From positions 62,001 through 126,000 of the forward strand of contig NZ_PKOJ01000006.1 in the NCBI RefSeq assembly GCF_002860325.1: a stretch of DNA of 64,000 nt, written 5' to 3'. This stretch comes from Neptunicoccus cionae (GTDB taxonomy: Bacteria > Pseudomonadota > Alphaproteobacteria > Rhodobacterales > Rhodobacteraceae). A model generated the notes under the pieces. That model ran no database searches and had not been told where the DNA came from. It saw only the letters and a program-made list of their open reading frames with translations. Of the stretch, positions 1 through 9,575 are shown piece after piece; within the stretch, counting starts at the first letter, position 1, and each line of letters opens with the position of its first letter. The position numbers and the translations under genes were made by a program.

Positions 1-1170
1 AACGATCAGCTTCATCAGCATCCGCTCGGAGCGGTCCGCCAGAACATGCATCATCGGGCGGAATGCGGCGCTGTAGATGTCTACCTCGCCTTCTTCGCGG
101 GCTTCCTCTTCGGTCTGGCCGACTGTGCCGATTTCCGGTTGGGTGAAGACAGCTGTCGGGATCAGGCCGTGATCCGGGCTTGTTGGGTTGTTCTTGAACA
201 CGGTTTCCACGAACGCCATGCCTTCGCGGATCGCAACCGGCGTCAGTGCCACACGGTCTGTCACATCGCCCACCGCATAGATCGACGGGACAGAAGTGCA
301 GGAATAGGCGTCGACGACGATTTCACCCTTGCGGCCGAGTTTAACACCCACGTCTTCCAGCCCCATATTGGCAGAATGCGGGTTGCGTCCGGTGGCATAA
401 AGCACCTGATCCACAGTGTAGGTCTGATCGTTGTCCGTGCTGACAACAATACCGTCGCCGGTTTGCTCCATCTTGGAGACGTCCGCCCCGACAACCACAT
501 TCACCCCTTTGTTGCGCATTTCTTCCGCAACAAAATCACGCACTTCATTATCAAAGCCGCGCAGGATTTGTTCGCCACGGTAAAGCAGTGTGACCTCAGT
601 GCCCATTCCATTGAGAATACAGGCAAATTCACAGGCAATATAACCGCCTCCAACCACGACAGCGCGTCTTGGCTGCTCTTTCAGGTCGAAAATCTCGTTG
701 GAGGTAATCGCGAGTTCCTTGCCCTCTACGTCCGGCACGAAAGGTGTTCCGCCTGTCGCAACCAGAATGGTCTTGGCGGTGATCACCTCATCGCTGGACA
801 AGGTTACCTCGTGGGGACCGGTTACAATCGCACGGCTGTCATAGAGATTTACACCGGCTGCCTTCAGGTTCTTGTTGTAGATTCCTTCAAGCCGGTCGAT
901 TTCCTTATCCTTGGCGGCAATGAATGTCCCCCAGTCAAACGATGTATCCCCCACGGTCCAGCCAAACCCTTTGGCATCTTCAAAGGCTTCGGAAAACTGC
1001 GAAGCATAGACCATCAGCTTCTTGGGCACACAGCCGCGGATCACGCATGTGCCCCCATAACGGAATTCTTCGGCCAATCCGACCGTTGCCCCTGTTTGCG
1101 CCGCCACACGTGCCGCACGCACCCCGCCCGAGCCGCCACCAATGACGAACAGGTCATAATCAAAAGACAT
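1..1170 (-). CDS. gor: Glutathione-disulfide reductase, C-terminus cut by the window edge
   Basis: FAD-dependent, NADPH-linked reduction of glutathione disulfide in the cytoplasm. The 390 visible codons start MSFDYDLFVIGGGSGG, an FAD dinucleotide motif, followed by the redox-active pair C42/C47 in GTCVIRGCVPKK, which is the glutathione-reductase form of this motif. A second Rossmann motif (VVVGGGYIACEF) near residue 170 binds NADPH, and the ATGRNP and AVGDVT motifs follow. The family is about 450 residues long, so roughly 60 residues of the dimerisation domain, including the catalytic His, lie outside the window. It sits 10 bp downstream of rpiA on the same strand and is probably co-transcribed. 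Assignment to glutathione reductase rather than another flavoprotein disulfide reductase rests on the CVIRGC motif. Confidence 0.93.
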   Translation of the reverse strand, partial: MSFDYDLFVIGGGSGGVRAARVAAQTGATVGLAEEFRYGGTCVIRGCVPKKLMVYASQFSEAFEDAKGFGWTVGDTSFDWGTFIAAKDKEIDRLEGIYNKNLKAAGVNLYDSRAIVTGPHEVTLSSDEVITAKTILVATGGTPFVPDVEGKELAITSNEIFDLKEQPRRAVVVGGGYIACEFACILNGMGTEVTLLYRGEQILRGFDNEVRDFVAEEMRNKGVNVVVGADVSKMEQTGDGIVVSTDNDQTYTVDQVLYATGRNPHSANMGLEDVGVKLGRKGEIVVDAYSCTSVPSIYAVGDVTDRVALTPVAIREGMAFVETVFKNNPTSPDHGLIPTAVFTQPEIGTVGQTEEEAREEGEVDIYSAAFRPMMHVLADRSERMLMKLIV

Positions 1171-1180
1171 AGTAACTTCC

Positions 1181-1969
1181 TTAATCCTCGATGTCGGCGA
1201 ACAGGTTCTCGTTCAGGAGAATATCAATCTGTTCATTCTCGACCGTTCCGTTGTTAATATCACGGACTTCAACGCGACCATCCCCGTGGCCGATCACAAT
1301 GGCGTCAGCGATGTCAAGGAACAGGCCGTTTTCCACAACGCCCGGCACCTGGTTCAGGATCAGCGACAGTTCCCGTGCGTTTTCGATCCGCTTGAGGTGC
1401 AGATCCAGAATATAATGGCCCTCGTCTGTCAGCATCGGTGCATCGTTCTGCAGGCGCAAGGAAACAGCGCTGCCCAAAACGTTCACATTAGACAGGCATT
1501 CCTCAATCAGTTCCTTGGTGGTCTGCCAGCCGAACTTCACCACCTCTACGGGCAGCGGGAAGGCCCCGAGCGTTTCGACGGATTTGCTGGCATCCGAAAT
1601 CACGACCATCTGGTCGCTAGCGGTTGCAACGATTTTTTCCTGCAACAGCGCCCCGCCACCGCCTTTGATCAGGTTAAGATGAGGATCAAACTCATCCGCG
1701 CCGTCGATGGTCAGGTCCAGCCATTTCACTTCGTCGAGGGTGAAAACATCGATCCCGACATCCCGCGCCAGTTGGGCAGTGCGGTTGGATGTGGGAACGG
1801 CCTTGATCTTCAACCCTTCGTCACGCACCAGTTCGCCCAGCATCTTGACCATCCATGCGGCGGTCGATCCGGTTCCCAAGCCGACGCGCATACCGTCGTC
1901 CACGTAATCCACCGCGCGCTTGGCAGCTACGAATTTCGCTTTATCGATGGGAGAGAACTCACTGCTCAT
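1181..1969 (-). CDS. rpiA: Ribose-5-phosphate isomerase A
   Basis: Interconverts ribose 5-phosphate and ribulose 5-phosphate in the pentose phosphate pathway. The 262-residue product carries the RpiA motifs GLGTGSTAAW, TIDGADEFD and IKGGGGALLQEK in order, and its length is close to the family norm of about 220-260. I chose the ATG at 1969 (MSSEFSPIDKAK). The frame stays open to a TTG at 1999, but the extra ten residues are not family-like. It is the first gene of an rpiA-gor pair; the coupling would link pentose phosphate flux, which yields NADPH, with the NADPH-consuming glutathione reductase (inference). Confidence 0.96.
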   Translation of the reverse strand: MSSEFSPIDKAKFVAAKRAVDYVDDGMRVGLGTGSTAAWMVKMLGELVRDEGLKIKAVPTSNRTAQLARDVGIDVFTLDEVKWLDLTIDGADEFDPHLNLIKGGGGALLQEKIVATASDQMVVISDASKSVETLGAFPLPVEVVKFGWQTTKELIEECLSNVNVLGSAVSLRLQNDAPMLTDEGHYILDLHLKRIENARELSLILNQVPGVVENGLFLDIADAIVIGHGDGRVEVRDINNGTVENEQIDILLNENLFADIED

Positions 1970-2172
1970 GACAGGCCCTTTGGTTGTTGTGTCTGGCAAT
2001 TGTATAGGTCTTTATGGCGCCTCCTGCGAGCGGGAATTGGTCGCATTCAACAGTTTTTCGCCCCGTTTTTATCGGCATCCGGTTGTTTGCGGGGTCAGAA
2101 CGTCGGATATGGTGCAGCAACAACGGCTGCAGCGGGCCATTCAGGGAAAAACAGGTAACGGAACGGAATAAA

Positions 2173-3552
2173 ATGTTTCTGAGCATCTTTGAAATCTTCA
2201 AGGTCGGGGTTGGCCCTTCATCTTCCCATACAATGGGGCCAATGACAGCTGCAGGGCAGTTTCTGGAAAAGCTGAAATCCGAAGGGATCAGCGCCAGCAG
2301 TCTTGGCGCCTCCCTGCACGGTTCGCTTGCCTTCACCGGCAAAGGCCACCGGAGCGATCAGGCTGTGGTCCTCGGGCTCGACGGATTTACCCCTGATGAT
2401 TTCGATCCCGATGCGGCTAAAATGGCGGAAGAACGGATTGCCTTGCACAAGACAGTGAAGCCAGCGGGCCATCCGGAATATAAATTCGATCCCGAAGAAG
2501 ACCTTGTTTTCGATTATGAAACCGTCCTGACGGGCCATGCGAACGGGATGAAGTTCTGGGCCAAGGATGAACATGGCGCAATTCTGGTAGAGCAGATTTA
2601 TTACTCTATTGGCGGCGGATTCGTCGCCTCGGCAGAGGAAATGGAGCAGGTGGAAGCCGAACTCGGCGCGGTGCCCCAAGAGGTGCCCTACCCGTTCCGC
2701 AACGCCGACCATATGCTGGCACTGGCCAAGGAAAGCGGCAAGTCTGTCGCACAGATGAAATGGGAAAACGAGCTGATCCGCTCCGGTGCCGAAAACCTGC
2801 ATGAACGGGTGATGCGCATCTGGGAGGTGATGGAACGCTGTATCGACAAAGGTCTGGAAACCGGCGGCATCCTGCCCGGCGGGTTAAACGTAAAGCGCCG
2901 TGCAATGGGGATCCACAGCCAGTTACAAGCAGAACAAGGCAAGAACCTGACCCCGCCCCATGTGATCAACGACTGGATCGCTGCCTATGCGATGGCTGTG
3001 AATGAAGAGAACGCCGCCGGTGGGCAGGTTGTGACAGCCCCCACCAATGGCGCTGCCGGTGTGGTGCCGGCCACCATCCGTTATTATCTGGATCACGTGC
3101 CGACAGCCAAGCGGGAAGACGTTGTCGATTTCCTGCTGACCGCGGCGGCAATTGGCGGGATCATCAAGAACAACGCTTCGATTTCAGGGGCCGAAGTGGG
3201 CTGTCAAGGAGAGGTCGGTTCGGCCTCTGCTATGGCTGCAGCAGGGCTGTGTGCTGTCCTTGGCGGCACACCACAGCAAGTTGAAAACGCAGCAGAAATC
3301 GCCCTTGAGCACCACCTCGGAATGACTTGCGATCCGATCAAGGGGCTAGTGCAGGCCCCCTGTATCGAGCGCAACGGGCTGGGCGCGATCAAGGCGGTCA
3401 GCGCCGCGTCCCTGTCCTTGCGCGGCGACGGGCTGCATCTGGTTTCACTGGATGCCTGCGTGGAAACAATGCGCCAAACCGGACAGGATATGTCGGACAA
3501 ATACAAGGAAACATCGCTGGGCGGGCTGGCTGTTAACCTGCCTGCCTGCTGA
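2173..3552 (+). CDS. sdaA: L-serine ammonia-lyase (L-serine dehydratase), iron-sulfur type
   Basis: Deaminates L-serine to pyruvate and ammonia using a [4Fe-4S] cluster. The 459-residue single-chain enzyme has the N-terminal beta domain ([19 protein letters not shown]) and C-terminal alpha domain fused. [13 protein letters not shown] and the cysteines in [23 protein letters not shown] and QAPCIERN are the expected cluster and active-site segments. The start is the ATG at 2173, preceded by a GGAACGG stretch; the frame is open about 50 codons further upstream, but that part is not family-like. It is divergent from rpiA. I saw no riboswitch in the roughly 200 bp leader. Confidence 0.95.
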   Translation: MFLSIFEIFKVGVGPSSSHTMGPMTAAGQFLEKLKSEGISASSLGASLHGSLAFTGKGHRSDQAVVLGLDGFTPDDFDPDAAKMAEERIALHKTVKPAGHPEYKFDPEEDLVFDYETVLTGHANGMKFWAKDEHGAILVEQIYYSIGGGFVASAEEMEQVEAELGAVPQEVPYPFRNADHMLALAKESGKSVAQMKWENELIRSGAENLHERVMRIWEVMERCIDKGLETGGILPGGLNVKRRAMGIHSQLQAEQGKNLTPPHVINDWIAAYAMAVNEENAAGGQVVTAPTNGAAGVVPATIRYYLDHVPTAKREDVVDFLLTAAAIGGIIKNNASISGAEVGCQGEVGSASAMAAAGLCAVLGGTPQQVENAAEIALEHHLGMTCDPIKGLVQAPCIERNGLGAIKAVSAASLSLRGDGLHLVSLDACVETMRQTGQDMSDKYKETSLGGLAVNLPAC

Positions 3553-3565
3553 CGGACACCCTGAG

Positions 3566-4249
3566 CTAATCAGCCTGCAATGCACCGATGACCGCGCCCA
3601 GAAACAGGCGCGGCAACATCACAAGCAGATGTCCGCCGAGCGTTTCAAGGCGCATCTCTCCTCCGGTCGCGGCGTTCGAACTGCCGATCTGTCCGTCGGG
3701 TTGAAAATCCAACCCTTCTACCGGCCAGCGCAACCCCGTGCTGCGGGCTTGCGAACCCGTCAAAGGATGTAGGGAAACACGGGTGCCTGCGGGCAGATCA
3801 ACACTTAATACGGGCGGTGCGCGGAACACGATATCTTCTGCGCCGATCAGGACAATTTTACGATCTGCGTGTTTGCAAAGCCCGTTCAGAACGGCAAGCT
3901 GGTGGTCCAGACGCTTGCCCAAAAAGCCGACTCCGATCACCAAAGGGGCCCGAACCACTGAAAGACACTTCTCGAAATCGGTCGTATTTTGATCTGTCAG
4001 TTCCAGCACCGGAACACCGGCCAGAGGCGCCCCGATTCCCATACGTAAACCGTCCGAAAAACTGTCCATATCACCAATGATCCCAGCGGGTCTGATCCCC
4101 CATTCTGCGGCATGGTTTGCGCCCCCGTCTGCACAGACAAGAAGTGGAGCAAAATCAAGGGATTCTCTGAGATCTGATTCCCGTGCTGCGCCGCCCCCAA
4201 GCAAGGTCACGGAAGAAGCTGTGTGAACAATGCGGCTAAAGTCTTCCAA
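3566..4249 (-). CDS. thiN: Thiamine pyrophosphokinase
   Basis: Transfers pyrophosphate from ATP to thiamine, giving thiamine diphosphate. The 227-residue protein shows the family motifs CADGGANHA, AGIIGDMDS and TDQNTTDFEKC, which bind Mg-ATP and thiamine. The only sensible start is a TTG at 4249, preceded by AGGAA at a normal distance, because the conserved fold begins about a dozen residues in. It converges on sdaA with a 13 bp gap and is divergent from the 4388 gene. No THI-box-like leader was recognised upstream. Family assignment is firm; the TTG start is fairly likely. Confidence 0.9.
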   Translation of the reverse strand: MEDFSRIVHTASSVTLLGGGAARESDLRESLDFAPLLVCADGGANHAAEWGIRPAGIIGDMDSFSDGLRMGIGAPLAGVPVLELTDQNTTDFEKCLSVVRAPLVIGVGFLGKRLDHQLAVLNGLCKHADRKIVLIGAEDIVFRAPPVLSVDLPAGTRVSLHPLTGSQARSTGLRWPVEGLDFQPDGQIGSSNAATGGEMRLETLGGHLLVMLPRLFLGAVIGALQAD

Positions 4250-4387
4250 ATTGGTTCCTAATCGGGTTCAATCCGGCAAGTAACCCGGCGATTCACGAAG
4301 CTTTTAGACTTTTTTTCTAGGGTGAGCCATCGCAAGGTAGTAAATTAACCGTAGTATCAGAGTAGTAACGAGTAGTAGGGTTTTATC

Positions 4388-6055
4388 ATGGAATCGCATC
4401 CAAAAATAATGACAGTGTCCTACGGCACTTTCTCCTGCACGCTGGAAGGATTTGACGATCCTTTCACCACTATGCAGCTCGTCGCCGAATATTTTCGCAA
4501 ACTTGCCCAGAAGGACCGCTACTTCGGGGGCGAACCGCTGAAGCCGGATCACGACGCCCTTCACCAGATTGCGAAAGATGCGAACCCTTACAAAGTTGAT
4601 GCTGAAGTGACTGATACCGGCATCACCCTGCGTAAGGCTGATGTGCTCGACAGCGAAGAAGCCGCGAAACCCGTCCCGCAACACAAACCGGCCGAACCCA
4701 ACCCTGCCCCGTTCCAAACCGATCCTGCTGTAGAAACACCGGCTGCGGAAGACGCTGATCAAACGCCGCTGTTCGCCTCTACCCGCTCCATCTCTGCCAA
4801 ACGTCAGGAACAGGCTGCAAAAGCACCGGTTAAACCGGCACCCCGCACCAAGGAAGATTCGCCTTTCGTTGAAGCCGCCGTGTTCTCTTCCCGTCGCGGA
4901 GCACTGGCGCCTGCGAAATCCGAACCCGCCCTGCCGGCCTCTGCGCTGATTGATGCGGAAGAAGAAAATGAAGAAGATACATTCGCATTTGACGATACAG
5001 AGCTGAACACCTTCGAAGACGAAGCTGAAAACACAGCATCAAAAGAAGCCGAAGCCGAACAGGACCAACTTGCTGCAGAATTGCAGGCTCTGGCCGAAGA
5101 AGAAGCACTGGCCGCTGAGGAAGAGGAAGCCGCACGCTACCGCGAAGATGCAGAAGCTGCTGCCCAAGCTGTGTCGAGCATTCTTGCCGTTGAAAACGCC
5201 GACGAAATCGCGCGTGACGCCATCAAGCGGGAAGAAGAAGCACTGGAACGGCTGCTGGAGACCACAAATTCCAAGCTGGAAACACCTGCCCATTCACGTA
5301 AGTCCAACGCTTTGAAACGGTTGAAAGCCGCTGTCGCAGCGACAGAGGCAGAACGTCGTCTGCGCACACCTCCGAGCCAGACACGCACCGAACGCCCGAC
5401 GGTTCAGGACCTGAAAGTTGATCCGGGCGAATTTAAAAACCGGATGAGCAAGGCACAGCAAGATCACGACGAGGCAGTGCAACTGACCCGCCCCGTCGCC
5501 AAATCCGGAACGCCCCGTGGCCGCAACCCGATCGCAACGCTCATTCTGGGCAAAGACCAGCGTGTCGCCTCAGACGATGCTGCGGAGGCAGCCGATCGCG
5601 TAAAAAAGTCCGCGGCTGATGGCCAAAGCCAGGCCGCTGAATTTATTACCCGCGCGCCCCGGTCCGAAACTTGGGCAGACCCGAAGCCCGATCTGAAAAT
5701 CGTTCGCCCCAGCATGTCAGAGGCTGCGAAAGAAAAGAATAAAGCGCCTGCGGCATCTCAACCGGAAAACGGTTTCGAAGCTTTTGCCCGCAAGATCGGA
5801 GCAAATACCCTGCACGAACTGCTGGAAGCTTCTGCTGCGTACCTCAGCATCGTTGAAAACGAGCCCCGCTTCAGTCAGGAACGGATCATCGAGACCATCG
5901 GTGGCTATATGGAAGAGAACAATATCTCCGAAGATGCAGCCAACCGTTCGTTGAACCGTCTGATGCGCGACGGTCGAATCCTGCGGGTCAAACAGGACAG
6001 CTACACCATTTCCAAATCTGCCCGTCACGGGTTCAAGGACCGGCTCGCCGGCTGA
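4388..6055 (+). CDS. Conserved Glu/Ala-rich protein with C-terminal winged-helix-like segment, function unknown
   Basis: I do not know the function. The 555-residue protein has three parts. Residues 1-95 form a compact conserved N-terminus (KIMTVSYGTFSCTLEGFDDP). Residues 110-300 are low-complexity and acidic, dominated by Glu and Ala with several EEE runs, and likely disordered or coiled coil. Residues 455-555 form an ordered C-terminus ending in a helix-helix-wing-like stretch (NRSLNRLMRDGRILRVKQ). From memory, homologues are frequent in Rhodobacterales and are sometimes mislabelled as chemotaxis protein CheA; I see no histidine-kinase motif. There is no signal peptide or membrane segment, so it is probably cytoplasmic. 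The leader is AT-rich and contains two close AGTAGTA copies. A terminator follows the gene. Confidence 0.75.
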   Translation: MESHPKIMTVSYGTFSCTLEGFDDPFTTMQLVAEYFRKLAQKDRYFGGEPLKPDHDALHQIAKDANPYKVDAEVTDTGITLRKADVLDSEEAAKPVPQHKPAEPNPAPFQTDPAVETPAAEDADQTPLFASTRSISAKRQEQAAKAPVKPAPRTKEDSPFVEAAVFSSRRGALAPAKSEPALPASALIDAEEENEEDTFAFDDTELNTFEDEAENTASKEAEAEQDQLAAELQALAEEEALAAEEEEAARYREDAEAAAQAVSSILAVENADEIARDAIKREEEALERLLETTNSKLETPAHSRKSNALKRLKAAVAATEAERRLRTPPSQTRTERPTVQDLKVDPGEFKNRMSKAQQDHDEAVQLTRPVAKSGTPRGRNPIATLILGKDQRVASDDAAEAADRVKKSAADGQSQAAEFITRAPRSETWADPKPDLKIVRPSMSEAAKEKNKAPAASQPENGFEAFARKIGANTLHELLEASAAYLSIVENEPRFSQERIIETIGGYMEENNISEDAANRSLNRLMRDGRILRVKQDSYTISKSARHGFKDRLAG

Positions 6056-6081
6056 ACCACACAGAGAATTAAAATCTTCCG

Positions 6082-6108
6082 AAACCGCCGGTTCGCGCTG
6101 GCGGTTTT
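6082..6108 (+). terminator. Rho-independent terminator after the 4388-6055 gene
   Basis: Perfect 8 bp inverted repeat AAACCGCC / GGCGGTTT with a 10-base loop, ending in a short T run. It lies 27 bp after the stop codon and 45 bp before the next start, so it separates the Glu-rich gene from the GMC oxidoreductase. Confidence 0.75.
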
Positions 6109-6152
6109 GTCTGTCTTGGTGTTCAAATCTGCACCAAGAGGGGATCTCAGCT

Positions 6153-7781
6153 ATGGACAGTTTCGATTACATCATCGTGGGCGCCGGATCGGCGGGATGC
6201 GTACTGGCCAACAAACTGGGGGCGGACCAGTCCAAATCTGTTCTGGTACTGGAAGCCGGACCACCGGACCGCGATATCATGATCCATATTCCCGCAGGCG
6301 TTTACAGGGCGTGGCGCGATCCGAAAATCAACTGGAACTATCAGACAGAGGCAGACACTGGTCTGGGCGACCGCAGCATTGCCTGCCCGCGCGGGCGGGT
6401 TGTCGGCGGGTCTTCTTCCATAAACTCGATGGTTTACATGCGGGGCCATCCGCTTGACTACGACAGTTGGGCCAAAGACCACGGGCTGGCCGACTGGTCT
6501 TACGCCCATTGCCTGCCCTACTTCAAAGCTGGCGAAACATCAGATCGCGGGGCTGATGCGTGGCGCGGTGGTTCGGGGCCTTTGGGGGTGACAAGAGGCA
6601 GTTATGACAATCCGCTCTATGATGCTTTTCTGGATGCAGGGGAACAGGCCGGACAGGGAAGCTCTGACGATCTGAACGGGTACAATCCCGAAGGCGTGGC
6701 CCGCTTCGATGCGACACGGTGGAACGGGCGGCGGTGTTCTGCTGCGGTGGCCCATCTGCGCCCCGCGCTTGCCCGTGGCAATGTATCACTGATAACGCGG
6801 GCACAAGTGCTGGGGATCACGTTTGAAGGCAGCCGCGCCACTGGCGTAACCTACAGCCGGAACGGGGAACGTCACACGGTCGAATGTGGCGAGGTGATCC
6901 TGTCCGCAGGGGCAATCAATTCCGCGCAGATGCTGCTGCTGGCAGGCATCGGTCCTGCGGAAGACCTGCGCAAACTCGGGATCGACTGTCGGGTCAACCT
7001 TCAGGGCGTCGGGCGCAACCTGATGGACCACCCTACATTCATTCTGCAATTCGAGAGCCTGAAACGTTACCCGATCCATCGCATCAACAATCCATTGCGA
7101 AAGGGTCTGGCGGGGGCATGGTGGCTTTTTACGCGCAAGGGGGCGGCGGCCAGCAATATCTGGGAAGCCGGAGGTCTGGTCCGCTCCAATCGCGACACGC
7201 CCTATCCCAACCTGCAATATCATTTCGGGCCGATGGGGTTTGAATATAACGGCGACGAAATCACGGTTAATCAGGCGTTTTCCTTCCACGTAGACTTACT
7301 ACGCCCTCGCTCCCGTGGCGCTGTCACCTTGGCCAGCGCAAATCCGGCAGACAGACCGCTGATCAAGTTCAATTATCTGGCGGACAGCGCAGACCTTTCG
7401 GAACTGGCGGAAGGTGTTGGAATGGTGCGGGATCTTGTATCGCAAAAGGCCTTTAAAGGTCTGGCGGGCGCGGAACTGTTCGACAGTGGCGCCGCCAACG
7501 ATCGCGCCCAGATTTCTGCTTGGATCAGGCAGAATACGGAGACCGATTTCCACCCATGCGGCACCTGCAAGATGGGCGACGAGCCTGATGCCGTCACGGA
7601 CGATGAAGGCCGTGTCCACGGAACCGAAGGATTGCGGGTTGTGGATGCCTCCCTGATGCCGATGATCCCAAGCGGAAATCTGAATGCGCCGACCCAGATG
7701 ATCGCCGCCAAGATTGCCGATCGCATTTCCGGCACCGAACCGCTCGCCCCGTTTCACGCAAGTTTTGCGTTTCAGTCATGA
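6153..7781 (+). CDS. GMC-family FAD oxidoreductase (choline dehydrogenase-like)
   Basis: Flavin-dependent alcohol oxidation; the substrate is unknown. The 542 residues begin with the FAD motif YIIVGAGSAGCVLANKL, followed by the GMC signature GRVVGGSSSINSMVYMRG and the SAGAINSAQMLLLAGIGP segment. The C-terminal catalytic region is DFHPCGTCKMG and IPSGNLNAPTQM, which supply the His and Asn of the active site. It resembles choline dehydrogenase, but no betaine-aldehyde dehydrogenase, BetI or choline transporter is nearby, so betA would be an over-call. It overlaps the LysE gene by four bases (ATGA), suggesting translational coupling. Confidence 0.88.
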   Translation: MDSFDYIIVGAGSAGCVLANKLGADQSKSVLVLEAGPPDRDIMIHIPAGVYRAWRDPKINWNYQTEADTGLGDRSIACPRGRVVGGSSSINSMVYMRGHPLDYDSWAKDHGLADWSYAHCLPYFKAGETSDRGADAWRGGSGPLGVTRGSYDNPLYDAFLDAGEQAGQGSSDDLNGYNPEGVARFDATRWNGRRCSAAVAHLRPALARGNVSLITRAQVLGITFEGSRATGVTYSRNGERHTVECGEVILSAGAINSAQMLLLAGIGPAEDLRKLGIDCRVNLQGVGRNLMDHPTFILQFESLKRYPIHRINNPLRKGLAGAWWLFTRKGAAASNIWEAGGLVRSNRDTPYPNLQYHFGPMGFEYNGDEITVNQAFSFHVDLLRPRSRGAVTLASANPADRPLIKFNYLADSADLSELAEGVGMVRDLVSQKAFKGLAGAELFDSGAANDRAQISAWIRQNTETDFHPCGTCKMGDEPDAVTDDEGRVHGTEGLRVVDASLMPMIPSGNLNAPTQMIAAKIADRISGTEPLAPFHASFAFQS

Positions 7782-8365
7782 TTACTTTTACCTTTGCCGT
7801 CCTGCTTTTGCTGATCACACCGGGACCGGGTGTTTTGTCTACGGCAGGGCTCGGCGCGGCCTACGGGTTTCGCGCCGGATTGCCTTATGTTGCTGGGCTG
7901 TTTGTGGGCTCTAACCTTGTTTCGCTCGCGGTGGTTTCGGGACTTGCCGCAATTGCGTTCCAGATCAACGGGTTGCGTCTTGCGTTGCTGACACTCTCAA
8001 CGCTCTATCTGCTGTATCTGGCAGCCCGCATCGCGCTGGCAGGTACTAAAATCGCCTTTATCGAGGCGCGCAAGCAACCCGGTTTCTGGGCCGCTGTCAC
8101 GCTTCAGGCGATCAATCCCAAAGCCTATGTGGTCGGAACTACGCTGTTTTCCGGCTTTATCCTCTGGCCCGATGCGTTACTGGCCGAAGTCTTGATCAAG
8201 TTTACGATCATCAACCTGATCTGGGTTCCGGTGCATTTCGGCTGGCTCTGGTCCGGCGCTTCTTTGAAACGGCTGAACCTGCCGCCCGCCAAACAGCGGG
8301 CAATCAATGTTGTGATGGCCATCTCTATGATTGCAGTGGTCGGGCTTGCTGCCCTGTCAGCCTGA
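7778..8365 (+). CDS. LysE/RhtB family amino-acid exporter
   Basis: Inner-membrane efflux of amino acids or related small molecules. The 195-residue protein has about six hydrophobic segments and the family N-terminus LLLLITPGPGVLSTAGLGAAYGF. It is translationally coupled to the GMC oxidoreductase through an ATGA overlap, so the exported compound may relate to that enzyme's product (inference). It is convergent with prfB, 15 bp away, with no obvious terminator between them. Confidence 0.9.
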   Translation: MITFTFAVLLLLITPGPGVLSTAGLGAAYGFRAGLPYVAGLFVGSNLVSLAVVSGLAAIAFQINGLRLALLTLSTLYLLYLAARIALAGTKIAFIEARKQPGFWAAVTLQAINPKAYVVGTTLFSGFILWPDALLAEVLIKFTIINLIWVPVHFGWLWSGASLKRLNLPPAKQRAINVVMAISMIAVVGLAALSA

Positions 8366-8380
8366 CAGAGCGCTGTGCAA

Positions 8381-9508
8381 TCAGCCTTCGCCTTGGGCGT
8401 CCGCGCGGGACATGCCCGCCACATCCTGCGCCAGTACCGCCTCCATAAACGGGGTCAGATCCCCGTCCAGAACACCCTTGGTGTCAGAGGTTTCATAGTT
8501 CGTGCGCAGATCCTTTACCATCTGATATGGTTGAAGAACGTAGGACCGGATCTGGTTGCCCCACCCCGCATCGCCCTTGTTTTCATGGGCTTCGTTGATG
8601 CTGGCGGAACGGCGGTCCAGCTCCATCTGGTAAAGCCGCGACTTCAGCGCTTTCATTGCGATGTCACGGTTCTGGTGCTGGGATTTCTCCGAACTGGTCA
8701 CAACGATGCCTGTCGGGTGGTGGGTAATCCGTACCGCCGAATCCGTGGTGTTTACGTGCTGACCACCGGCCCCGGAGGAACGATACGTATCGATGCGGAT
8801 ATCTGCGGGATTCACTTCAATCTCAATATTGTCGTCCACCACAGGGTAGACCCAGACCGATGTAAACGACGTGTGCCGCTTGGCGGCAGAATCAAACGGA
8901 GAAATCCGCACCAGACGGTGTACGCCACTTTCGGATTTCAGCCAGCCATAGGCATTATGGCCTGAAATCTTGTAAGAAACGGATTTGATCCCTGCTTCAT
9001 CGCCGGGCTGTTCGGACTGGACCTCGACCTTATAGCCCTGTTTTTCCGCCCAACGCACATACATCCGCGCCAGCATAGAGGCCCAGTCACAGCTTTCCGT
9101 ACCCCCTGCCCCTGCGTTGATTTCAAGGAAGGTGTCATTGGCGTCGGCCTCTCCGTCCAGCAGGGCTTCGAGTTCCTTTTGCGCTGCAACCTTAGCCAGT
9201 TTGCGGATCGCCTCTTCGGCTTCGGCAACGACATCGGCATCGTCTTCCATCTCGCCCAATTCGATCAGGTCGAGATTATCCGTCAGTTCCTGTTGCAGCG
9301 AGGTATAAGTCCCCATCGCGTCCACCAGCGCCTGACGTTCGCGCATCAGTTTTTGTGCCTTGTCAGGATCATTCCAAAGATCGGGGTCTTCGGACATGGC
9401 GTTGAATTCTTCCAACCGGTGCCCGGCGGTTTCCCAATCCATGCGTTGCTTCAGCAATTCCAGCGAATTGCCGATATTGGCCGCAATATTCTCGATTTCT
9501 GCACGCAT
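8381..9508 (-). CDS. prfB: Peptide chain release factor 2
   Basis: Recognises UGA and UAA stop codons and triggers peptide release at the ribosome. The 375-residue protein carries GAGGQHVNTTDSAV (the catalytic GGQ loop) and SPFDSAAKRHTSF (the SPF anticodon-like motif of RF2). The frame is continuous from MRAEIENI to the stop, so the programmed +1 frameshift that autoregulates prfB in many bacteria is absent here. The gene lies 67 bp downstream of the aminotransferase on the same strand. Confidence 0.97.
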   Translation of the reverse strand: MRAEIENIAANIGNSLELLKQRMDWETAGHRLEEFNAMSEDPDLWNDPDKAQKLMRERQALVDAMGTYTSLQQELTDNLDLIELGEMEDDADVVAEAEEAIRKLAKVAAQKELEALLDGEADANDTFLEINAGAGGTESCDWASMLARMYVRWAEKQGYKVEVQSEQPGDEAGIKSVSYKISGHNAYGWLKSESGVHRLVRISPFDSAAKRHTSFTSVWVYPVVDDNIEIEVNPADIRIDTYRSSGAGGQHVNTTDSAVRITHHPTGIVVTSSEKSQHQNRDIAMKALKSRLYQMELDRRSASINEAHENKGDAGWGNQIRSYVLQPYQMVKDLRTNYETSDTKGVLDGDLTPFMEAVLAQDVAGMSRADAQGEG

Positions 9509-9575
9509 AACTCGGATGTCCTTGATCTGTCAGGCCGCTAGATACATCTGCACAGGCCATTGGTAAAGTCTGCTG

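Noticed and set aside
46-1257. 403-codon open frame on the plus strand
   Set aside because: It lies antisense to glutathione reductase and part of rpiA, which have clear motifs in their own frames; its translation shows no recognisable domain.
1286-2158. 290-codon plus-strand frame
   Set aside because: Antisense shadow of rpiA with no domain of its own.
2000-2172. Glycine riboswitch before the serine dehydratase
   Set aside because: No tandem aptamer-like pattern was recognised; the leader is too short for two aptamers.
4250-4387. Possible THI-box riboswitch upstream of thiamine pyrophosphokinase
   Set aside because: The conserved CUGAGA and downstream core were not found, and the gene start is too close to the next gene's promoter.
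6153-7781. Calling the GMC oxidoreductase betA (choline dehydrogenase)
   Set aside because: No betB, betI or choline transporter is nearby, and the family covers many alcohols.
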